A stretch of 36,810 bases of DNA, taken from assembly GCA_016931115.1 (NCBI GenBank), contig JAFGFM010000205.1, positions 1 to 36,810 on the forward strand. Reading direction: 5' to 3'. The stretch's first letter is position 1. Each line of letters opens with the position of its first letter. The translations under genes and the position numbers were made by a program. Below are positions 24,511-31,598 of the stretch, one piece after another. The notes beneath the pieces are model-generated. The model made no database searches and was not told the origin of the DNA. It worked only from the letters and a program-made list of their open reading frames with translations. This DNA comes from Deltaproteobacteria bacterium (GTDB lineage: Bacteria; Desulfobacterota; DSM-4660; Desulfatiglandales; HGW-15).

Positions 24511-24953
24511 TTCAATAACTCCTCCAGTATCTTCATGATACGACCGGTAAAGTCAAGTGTGCCCCATATGAGGATCTGAATCTTAAGCTCCTCCTCAAAA
24601 TAGACCGCATCAATCCTGCATCTTCTGTCCTGGTCACCAGCCCCGCTTTTGATCGCTATAAGCGCATTACTGATCCTGATAAATTCATCCCTCTCTTTGT
24701 TCTCTGCATGTACAACAGCAGAAATCCATGGTTCTGGCGTAATATCGGTCTTTGCCTTCTGTTTGCGTATAAGACCTTCATCAGGGGCATCCTTTGCACA
24801 AACAAAACTAGTCAGGTCATTCCCATGTATGCGCCAGCGCCCACCTACCTTGTTTGCTGTAAGCTTTCCTTCTTTGATGTATCTCATGATCGTTTTCTTG
24901 TGCATCCCAAGAAGTTCAGCTACCTTATCAATCGAATAGAGATATTTTTCCAT
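24507..24953 (-). CDS. Excisionase-like helix-turn-helix DNA-binding protein
   Basis: The 148-aa protein's N-terminal 55 residues form a MerR/excisionase-type winged helix: YSIDKVAELLGMHKKTIMRY, then IKEGKLTANKVGGRWRI, with HGNDLTSF closing the wing. The C-terminal part (about 75-148) is not recognised but contains a beta-rich stretch (CRIDAVYFEEELKIQILIWG). Single-domain relatives are HTH_17 proteins used as excisionases or regulators. The mRNA start is followed downstream by a 30-aa ORF overlapping the stop. It is divergent from the nitroreductase gene and might regulate it; no operator was identified. Confidence 0.8.
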   Translation of the reverse strand: MEKYLYSIDKVAELLGMHKKTIMRYIKEGKLTANKVGGRWRIHGNDLTSFVCAKDAPDEGLIRKQKAKTDITPEPWISAVVHAENKERDEFIRISNALIAIKSGAGDQDRRCRIDAVYFEEELKIQILIWGTLDFTGRIMKILEELLK

Positions 24954-25112
24954 TCCTTATTACTCCTTTTTATTCTTTTTTAATAGGTTTTATATTCCTT
25001 TTTATTATCTTTTGTCAATATTTATTTTTTAAGGCAAAATGGTTTGACATGAAGATGCAAGTTATTTATTAATGTTTTTACACACTTCACAAATAACCAA
25101 GGAGGGAATTTT

Positions 25113-25781
25113 ATGAAAAAACTCATTATATTGATTGTAACAGGTCTGTTCATCCTCGTTAACGCCGGTCTGGTTTCAGCTGCTGATGATATAATAAAAC
25201 TTCCGGATCCTCAAAAAGAGGGCGGAATACCTTTGATGAAGGCATTGAGCCTGAGACAAAGTACAAGGGGAGGTTTTGGCCCGGCTGTTAAGCTTACCAT
25301 GCAGCAGATGTCAAATATGCTCTGGGCTGCTGATGGCATAAACAGGCCAGGCACCAACCATCGAACTGCACCTTCAGCGGTAGACTGGCAGAACATCGAT
25401 ATATATGTCACTACAGATGATGGTCTCTTTTTATATGATGCGCAGGCACACGCATTAAAAGTCCTTGGCAAAGAAGACATTCGCGCTGTTGCAGGACAGC
25501 ATGATTTTGTTGCAGGCGCCCCTGTAAACCTTATATATGTTGCAGACTTTGCAAAGGCCAAAGGTTTTGGCCCGGATGCTAAAGTTATGCCAACAGCAGA
25601 GACATGGTCATTTGTCGGTACAGGCGCGATTGCTCAAAATGTCTATTTGTGGTGTGCATCTGAGGGTCTTGCCTGCATTGTCAGGGCAATGGCTGATGCA
25701 GAGGCCATAAAAAAGGCACTTAACCTGCGCCCTGAACAGCATTTTATGCTGGCCCAAACAATAGCACAATTTAAGAAATGA
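25113..25781 (+). CDS. Exported SagB/ThcOx-type nitroreductase-family protein
   Basis: The 222-aa protein has a clear Sec signal peptide (MKKLIILIVTGLFILVNAGL, cleavage near VSA-AD). The mature part has the FMN-dependent nitroreductase fold of the SagB-like group: SLRQSTRGGFG (near 47-57, FMN phosphate contact), LLW-type NMLWAADGINRPG (near 70-82), RTAPSAVDWQNIDIYV, and TGAIAQNVYLWCASEGLA. Length fits a single-domain enzyme. The start follows AAGGAGGGAATTTT. The biological electron acceptor is unknown. Export of an FMN enzyme implies cofactor transfer in the periplasm or folding outside; the signal is Sec-like, not Tat. Confidence 0.85.
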   Translation: MKKLIILIVTGLFILVNAGLVSAADDIIKLPDPQKEGGIPLMKALSLRQSTRGGFGPAVKLTMQQMSNMLWAADGINRPGTNHRTAPSAVDWQNIDIYVTTDDGLFLYDAQAHALKVLGKEDIRAVAGQHDFVAGAPVNLIYVADFAKAKGFGPDAKVMPTAETWSFVGTGAIAQNVYLWCASEGLACIVRAMADAEAIKKALNLRPEQHFMLAQTIAQFKK

Positions 25782-25791
25782 TAAGCTCCCC

Positions 25792-25904
25792 TGTAGAGAC
25801 AAGGCATGCCTTGTCTCTACATTTATCGGTGGATTGCCTTGTCTCTACATTTATCGGTGGCGGGTCTTGTCTCTACAATTATCAGTGACATGCCTTGTCT
25901 CTAC
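25792..25904. repeat. 30-bp perfect palindrome and four 28-bp tandem units
   Basis: 25792-25821 is a perfect palindrome centred on GGCATGCC (arm TGTAGAGACAAGGCA). From its right arm, CTTGTCTCTAC recurs at 25810, 25838, 25866 and 25894, exactly 28 bases apart, with spacers resembling ATTTATCGGTGG. There are no unique spacers, so it is not a CRISPR. Confidence 0.8.
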
Positions 25905-25983
25905 ATTTAATACATTTCATATAGACTTTCCAACCATTAATGTATAACTTATCGAAACATTAACCTTTCCTGTGAGAACGAAA

Positions 25984-27894
25984 ATGTTACGATATTTTTA
26001 TACATATCTTTTACCTTTTTTTATTTTTATCTCTTCCATTATTACCTCCGCAGCAGATCGCCCATTTGATATTAATACCAGTTCAAAAATAATCGCTTTT
26101 GGTGATGTGCATGGGGCCTATGACGAACTGGTCTCACTTCTAAAGGAAACAGGGGTGATTGATAACAACCTGAACTGGTCTGGTGGAAACAGCCATCTCG
26201 TGAGTATGGGAGACCTTTTAGACAGGGGGCCACGTTCACGCGATGTTATAGAATTAGTAATGAGGTTGCAGGCCCAGGCGGAGAAATCAGGAGGCGCAGT
26301 GCATGTATTGCTGGGGAACCATGAGCTGATGGCCCTTACAGGCAACAGGGATTATGTAACACAAGATGATTACATGGCATTTGCCGGAGATGAGACAGCA
26401 AAGGAGCGTGAAGAGCTGAGGCTTGAATATTTAAAGGCGCATGAGGGGCAGGATGATAAAAATTATAATGAGGAGTTTGACAAACTCTATCCTGTGGGCT
26501 TTACAGCTCTGGACAGGGCATTTGGCCCGGAAGGAGCGATAGGCAAATGGCTCCTTGACCAGTTATTGATCCTGAAAATTAATGACACGCTCTTTGTACA
26601 TGGCGGTATACCCTTTGAACTCATGGACAAATCCTTGCTTGAAATAAATACAGAGGGAAAGAAAGATATAAACAGGTATATCGATACAGTAGAGCGCCTG
26701 AGAAAGGCATCTGTCCTGCCTGTTTATGTTGGTTTCTATGACCGTGTATCATACCTGAATGCCAGGGCAAAAAAAATTATTGATGCAGACCCTGATATTA
26801 AGCTGAACAGTGAGAAAAGACCTGTATGGTTTGATGATGTGCTTGAGCTTTTTGAGGCACAGAATGCATGGTTCTTAAGCAGTGATGGCCCCCTCTGGTA
26901 CAGGGGCACATCATTATGTAATATCAACATTGAATCATTTATCACAGAAAGATTTCTTAAAAGGGTAAAGGCCAGCCGTGTTGTGGTCGGCCACACACCA
27001 ACTGCCAATGGTAAGGTTGTTGAACGTATGGACGGCCTTGTAATCAGGCTTGATACAGGGATGCTCAAGAGTTATTACAAAGGTCAGCCATCTGCCCTGA
27101 TCATTGACAATGGTGGCATCCATATTCATTATGCGGGGGATCATGATATACAGCCCCCTGTTAAAGAAAATTACAGCCTTTCAATGAAATTATCGGGCAT
27201 GAATGACATGGAGCTTGAGGAGTTCCTTGCCACAGGTGAGGTAGTAGAGAAAAAATACATAGGAACAGGCGTCACAAGGCCAATGAAGGTTACTCTTAAA
27301 AAGGGTGAAAAATCTATAAATGCAGTATTTAAGACCATAGATACAAATCCTTTTACAAGAAAAGATTACAATGACTCGGACAGGTACCTTTATGATGTAG
27401 CAGCCTACAGGCTTGACCGGATGCTTGATCTCCAGATGGTTCCTGCTGCTGTAATCAGAAAGATAGATGGTAAAGAGGGGGTTCTACAGTACTGGGTGGA
27501 AAACAGTATAAATGAAAGGGACAGGGAAGAGAAGGGGATCGCATTTGATGGTTTCTGCAAAAAAAATGAGCAGTACTGGATGCGGTATATATTTGATACA
27601 CTTATTTACAATGAAGACAGGAACCTCACAAATATCCTCTGGACCAAAAATGATTTCATGATGGTATTTATCGATCATACGAGGGCATTTCGGCTCTCAA
27701 CAAATCGTCCAAAACAATACAGGAAGGCGCCGCTCAATGTATCAGATCTTCTTATTAATAAGCTTAATGGGTTGAACAAGGAAAACCTTAAACATGAACT
27801 TTCACCATATCTTCATCAATGGCAGATAGATGCTATTTTGAAACGCAGGGATCTGATAATAAAAGAGGCAAAAAGGACAGACACTAAATCTTAG
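25984..27894 (+). CDS. Exported PPP-type phosphatase fused to a kinase-like domain
   Basis: The frame is open from a GTG at 25972 (640 aa); ATG 25984 is preferred although ribosome sites are weak for both. Residues are numbered from the GTG. A signal peptide (YTYLLPFFIFISSIITSAA) precedes a metallophosphatase with every PPP motif: GDVHG (44-48), GDLLDRG (80-86), GNHE (115-118), VHGG (209-212), GHTP (340-343), closest to Shewanella-type PPP enzymes. After a linker comes a second domain (about 425-640) with kinase-like landmarks: glycine turn GTGVTRP (431-437), AVFK with candidate ATP lysine K454, catalytic-loop NEDRNLTN (547-554), and metal site FIDH (566-569). The order DRxxxN...ID resembles FAM20, HipA and PI3/4-kinase-type folds. 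The protein may both phosphorylate and dephosphorylate extracytoplasmic targets. A nucleotide transporter gene follows 12 bases later. Confidence 0.82.
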   Translation: MLRYFYTYLLPFFIFISSIITSAADRPFDINTSSKIIAFGDVHGAYDELVSLLKETGVIDNNLNWSGGNSHLVSMGDLLDRGPRSRDVIELVMRLQAQAEKSGGAVHVLLGNHELMALTGNRDYVTQDDYMAFAGDETAKEREELRLEYLKAHEGQDDKNYNEEFDKLYPVGFTALDRAFGPEGAIGKWLLDQLLILKINDTLFVHGGIPFELMDKSLLEINTEGKKDINRYIDTVERLRKASVLPVYVGFYDRVSYLNARAKKIIDADPDIKLNSEKRPVWFDDVLELFEAQNAWFLSSDGPLWYRGTSLCNINIESFITERFLKRVKASRVVVGHTPTANGKVVERMDGLVIRLDTGMLKSYYKGQPSALIIDNGGIHIHYAGDHDIQPPVKENYSLSMKLSGMNDMELEEFLATGEVVEKKYIGTGVTRPMKVTLKKGEKSINAVFKTIDTNPFTRKDYNDSDRYLYDVAAYRLDRMLDLQMVPAAVIRKIDGKEGVLQYWVENSINERDREEKGIAFDGFCKKNEQYWMRYIFDTLIYNEDRNLTNILWTKNDFMMVFIDHTRAFRLSTNRPKQYRKAPLNVSDLLINKLNGLNKENLKHELSPYLHQWQIDAILKRRDLIIKEAKRTDTKS

Positions 27895-27906
27895 CGGTGG
27901 GCAAAA

Positions 27907-29217
27907 TTGATAAACAGATTAAAAATGATACTGATCGATACACTGTTCCTGGGGGTCAAGACAAGGCCTGAAGAGCGAAAGGGAGTGATCGGGCTCTTTT
28001 TATCCCTTTTCCTTATACTGATGACCACCTATTTTCTAAAACCTGCCAGGGAAATACTTATCCTCACAGAGGGAACCGCTGAAATACGCAGTTATGCGGT
28101 GGCTTTGCAGGCAGCCTTTCTGATACTCCTTTTACCGCTCTATGGAAAATTTTCAAGGAGGCACAATTGCAGCAGTTTCATGCGAGTAATGACCCTGCTT
28201 TTTTCAGTAATTCTCATACTCTTCTACATTGCAGCCTTTCTTGGATACCCCATCTCTGTTGCCTTCTTCATATGGCTTGGTATTTACAGTGTACTGGTGA
28301 TTGTCCAGTTCTGGGCCTTTGCCACTGACCTTTTTACAAGAGAGGCAGGAGAAAGGCTCTTTGTTATCATTGCCTTTGGCGGGTCACTTGGGGCATGGGT
28401 AGGTTCTGCTATAAGCCGTGTACTTGTGAATTTCCTTAATGCCCATGAATTGATCCTGCTTTCATCTGTAACACTCATCCTCTCCATGATACCTGCCCTT
28501 TATGCGGTGAGGGCCCTGCCACAGGAATGTCTCATTCAGGAATGCACCCCGATCCAGGATATCAAAACCTCATTTCTTGCATGCTTTCAGATCGTTTTTA
28601 CACGCAGGTTTTTACTCATGATAGCCATATTCATTATCCTGTTTAATCTTATCAACAGTACAGGTGAATATCTGCTTTCATCAACCCTTGAAAGAGATTT
28701 TTCAGCAGGGATTGAAAGCGGAAATATTGTTATGGAAAAATCTGTATATGTCGGTAAATTCTATAGCGGTTTTTACACCATTGTTAATCTTGCAGGGGTA
28801 ATACTTCAGTTTTTTGTTGTTTCAAGACTGATAAGATACGCCGGGTTCAACTGGGCATTTGCCTTTGCCCCCCTGATAGTATTGGTCGGCTACAGCAGCC
28901 TGTTTTTTATTCCAACACTTGCCTTTTTGCGTATAGTGAAAATCTCTGAAAACAGTCTTGATTATTCCCTGCTAAACACCACAAAACAGATGCTTTACCT
29001 GCCTCTTACCAGGCAGGAAAAATATGAGGCCAGGGCCACTATTGATTCATTTGGTCAGAGGGCTGGTGATCTCATTCAGGCAGGTGTGGTTTTTTTAGGG
29101 CTAAATTTCTTCCATTTTGTTTACAAAGGGTTTATCTCTGTGGTAGTTGTTTTTGCCATTGTTAATGTGATACTTGCATATCTCATTCTGCGTGAAAGAG
29201 ACAGGTTGATTAAATGA
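27907..29217 (+). CDS. NTT/Npt-type nucleotide transporter (ATP:ADP antiporter family)
   Basis: The 436-aa protein has about 11-12 membrane spans. Signatures of the Npt1/Npt2 (TLC, ADP/ATP translocase-like) family are TTYFLKPAREILILTEGTA near the N-terminus and NTTKQMLYLPLTRQEKYEAR followed by ATIDSFGQRAGDLIQAG near residues 360-395. The start is probably TTG at 27907 with GGTGGGCAAAA upstream; an ATG at 27925 is possible. It follows the phosphatase-kinase gene by 12 bases and is likely co-transcribed. Classical members exchange ATP and ADP in intracellular parasites and plastids; free-living homologs are poorly characterised. Direction and substrate are not shown by sequence. Confidence 0.85.
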   Translation: MINRLKMILIDTLFLGVKTRPEERKGVIGLFLSLFLILMTTYFLKPAREILILTEGTAEIRSYAVALQAAFLILLLPLYGKFSRRHNCSSFMRVMTLLFSVILILFYIAAFLGYPISVAFFIWLGIYSVLVIVQFWAFATDLFTREAGERLFVIIAFGGSLGAWVGSAISRVLVNFLNAHELILLSSVTLILSMIPALYAVRALPQECLIQECTPIQDIKTSFLACFQIVFTRRFLLMIAIFIILFNLINSTGEYLLSSTLERDFSAGIESGNIVMEKSVYVGKFYSGFYTIVNLAGVILQFFVVSRLIRYAGFNWAFAFAPLIVLVGYSSLFFIPTLAFLRIVKISENSLDYSLLNTTKQMLYLPLTRQEKYEARATIDSFGQRAGDLIQAGVVFLGLNFFHFVYKGFISVVVVFAIVNVILAYLILRERDRLIK

Positions 29218-29265
29218 TTTATTGTTTGTGTTTTTTATTTAATTCAATTAATGCAAGATGATTTC

Positions 29266-29362
29266 GTAGGGGCACAGTGCCTGTGCCCTTAGGACACAGT
29301 GCCTGTGCCCCTAGGGCACGCTGCAGTGTGCCTGGATTAGGGCACGGGCACCGTGCCCCTAC
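29266..29362. repeat. GTAGGGGCAC element with 10-bp terminal inverted repeats
   Basis: GTAGGGGCAC (29266-29275) and GTGCCCCTAC (29353-29362) bound a 97-bp element containing several CAGTGCCTGTGCCC copies. It fills most of the gap before the GH5 remnant and has no coding potential. Confidence 0.7.
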
Positions 29363-29461
29363 AGATATTACATCTATTATTGTTATTTATATGGTTTTAT
29401 CTTTTGAATTTGGGCTATGTAATACCAATAATTTATACTAAACCTTATCGGAGAAATTATT

Positions 29462-29797
29462 TTGAGATTTAATATTCCACGATTCTTATCACTCACTTTA
29501 TTATTTTTAATTTCTATATCCTCAACCACACTTGACGCTGACTTTATCCGTGTTGATAAAATGCGGTTTATGAGGGGAGACAAACCCTATTACTTCTGTG
29601 GCGCAAATGTATGGGCATGGGGTGGTGAGGGCCGGGCAAAACATGATGATGGCTTCTGGCAGAAAGGTGACCCCTTTACAGGAGACCCACCGAAGGAACA
29701 CCAGGAACTAAATTCGATATTTGATACTGATACCAGTACCCATGAAATAATCAAAAAACATAGTATTAAAATGAATATTCTTAACTCTGGAAATTAA
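29462..29797 (+). pseudogene. GH5 mannanase-like gene with the catalytic barrel deleted
   Basis: This 111-aa product has a signal peptide (TTG start after GGAGAAATTATT; RFNIPRFLSLTLLFLISISS), then the N-terminal strand of a GH5 beta-mannanase (DFIRVDKMRFMRGDKPYYF, then CGANVW). It jumps directly to what looks like the C-terminal end of the same family (WAWGGEGR, GDPFTGDPP, then SIFDTDTSTHEIIKKHS). Roughly 300 residues of barrel, with both catalytic Glu residues, are missing, but the frame is kept. The break lies at GANVWAWGGEGR, where the family's start (GANxW) and end (FWAWGGEGR) motifs overlap, which fits deletion between short repeats. The ClC gene starts 4 bases after its stop. Confidence 0.65.
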
Positions 29798-29801
29798 TGC
29801 A

Positions 29802-31598
29802 ATGGCTGATGTAAAAACATCTCATATAAATATATTGTCAGGGGCTAAAAAAAAGGCCTCTATAACCTTTTATATCATTCTTGTAGGCATAATAGCAGGG
29901 CTCGGCTCTGTCGCATTCCAATACCTATGCCAGATCGGAATGCATTTTTTCCTGGATTACCTTGCCGGGTACAGGCCTCCTTTAACAGCAGGAGAAACTG
30001 AACTTTTCAGCCCGACCACTACCCTCTTTAATAGATGGGCACTCCTGTTTCTACCTGCAATAGGCGGTCTTGTAAGCGGATGGATAGCATATACCTTTGC
30101 GCCTGAGGCAGGCGGGCATGGCACAGACGCTGCCATCGAGGCATACCATAACAGTGGCGGTTTTATCAGGGGCAGGATACCAATTGTCAAATCAATTACA
30201 TCTGCAATAACCATAACAACAGGAGGTTCAGGCGGAAGAGAAGGTCCTATTGCACAGATAGGCGCAGGTTTTGGTTCATTCCTGGCAACAAAGCTTGGCC
30301 TTGGCATGAGAGAACGAAGAATACTTATGGCTGCAGGCATGGGTGCAGGCATAGGCAGCATATTCCGTGCCCCTCTGGCAGGCGCCCTGTTCGTATCTGA
30401 AGTGCTGTACCGTGATCCTGAATTTGAATCGGATGTGATAATCCCAACAGGTATTGCCTCTATCATCGCCTACTGTATCTTCTGCATGTTCTTTGGGTGG
30501 GGTTCACTCTTTGATACAGAGGATTTCATATTCAATAATCCCCTTGAGCTTGGCCCATATGCACTGCTTTCACTGGTGCTGGTTGTAGCTGGCATTCTTT
30601 ATATCAAATGCTTTTACGGGGTACATCATGTTTTCACAAAAATAAAAATCCCCAATTATTTTAAGCCAGCCATTGGCGGTCTTTTAACAGGTATAATAGG
30701 GTTTTTTCTTCCTCAGACCCTTTCATTCGGGTATGGCTATTCCCAGCAGGCCCTTTTTAATCAGCTTCCTGCGCTTCTTCTATTAGCCATTGCCTTTGGC
30801 AAGATACTCACCACCTCCTTTTCAATCGGTTCAGGCGGAAGCGGCGGTGTTTTCGGGCCATCAATAGTAATAGGCGGCGCGCTTGGAGGTGCAGTAGGCA
30901 GGTTCTTCAATATGGTGCTGCCTGGTATAGTAACTCACCCCGGTGCATTTGTTGTTGTGGGTATGGCCGGATTTTTCACTGTAGTATCAAAGGCACCCAT
31001 ATCCACAATAATATTCGTGAGCGAGATGACCAACTCGTACCACCTCCTTCTTCCAAGCTTTCTTGTATGCCTGCTTGGATATGTGCTTTCCAGAAAATAT
31101 ACCATTTTCATCAAACAGGTAAAAAGCCGCATAGATTCAAATGCCCACAGGGGTGAATTCTTTGTGGATGTGCTTGAAAAGATAAAGGTGAGTGACCTTT
31201 CACCTGGCTTAAAATCATATGACGTTGTCCCTGAAAATATGACATTCAGCGATTTCAAGCACCTGTTCAGCGATTCAAGCCAGCACTATTTCCCGGTTGT
31301 TGACAGTATCGGAAAGCTGAAAGGGATTTTTTCTGTCAATGATGTAAGGGGGGTTCTGTTCAACCAGGAGATTGATAATGTGGTAATGATGAAGGATATA
31401 GGTACCACAGATATCATCTTTGTCACCCCATCAGATGACCTGAATGAGGCGCTCAAGAAATTTACCATCCGCAATATACAGTCCATACCTGTTGTTAAAG
31501 AGGATGATCACTCCATACTTATCGGTATGCTTGACCGGCGGGAGGTTATCAGGGTTTATAATAAAAAGATCGAGGAGATGAAAAGCAGTAAGGTTTGA
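29802..31598 (+). CDS. ClC-family chloride channel/antiporter with C-terminal CBS pair
   Basis: The 598-aa protein has a ClC membrane domain (about 20-440) with filter motifs GGHGTDAAIEAYH (104-116; standing in for the GSGIP region), GGREGP (144-149; E147 is the external gating Glu) and GSGGSGGVFGPSIVIGG near 345. Two CBS domains follow (about 465-590; VVPENMTFSDFKHLFSD, HYFPVVDSIGKLKGIFSVND, then IQSIPVVKEDD and LIGMLDRREV), which may bind nucleotides and regulate gating. It is probably an inner-membrane anion transporter. It starts 4 bases after the GH5 remnant, and its stop directly abuts the stop of the convergent kinase gene. Confidence 0.92.
   Translation: MADVKTSHINILSGAKKKASITFYIILVGIIAGLGSVAFQYLCQIGMHFFLDYLAGYRPPLTAGETELFSPTTTLFNRWALLFLPAIGGLVSGWIAYTFAPEAGGHGTDAAIEAYHNSGGFIRGRIPIVKSITSAITITTGGSGGREGPIAQIGAGFGSFLATKLGLGMRERRILMAAGMGAGIGSIFRAPLAGALFVSEVLYRDPEFESDVIIPTGIASIIAYCIFCMFFGWGSLFDTEDFIFNNPLELGPYALLSLVLVVAGILYIKCFYGVHHVFTKIKIPNYFKPAIGGLLTGIIGFFLPQTLSFGYGYSQQALFNQLPALLLLAIAFGKILTTSFSIGSGGSGGVFGPSIVIGGALGGAVGRFFNMVLPGIVTHPGAFVVVGMAGFFTVVSKAPISTIIFVSEMTNSYHLLLPSFLVCLLGYVLSRKYTIFIKQVKSRIDSNAHRGEFFVDVLEKIKVSDLSPGLKSYDVVPENMTFSDFKHLFSDSSQHYFPVVDSIGKLKGIFSVNDVRGVLFNQEIDNVVMMKDIGTTDIIFVTPSDDLNEALKKFTIRNIQSIPVVKEDDHSILIGMLDRREVIRVYNKKIEEMKSSKV

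Noticed and set aside
25792-25904. Possible CRISPR array
   Set aside because: Units repeat every 28 bases with no unique spacers and no cas genes nearby; it is a simple tandem repeat from a palindrome.
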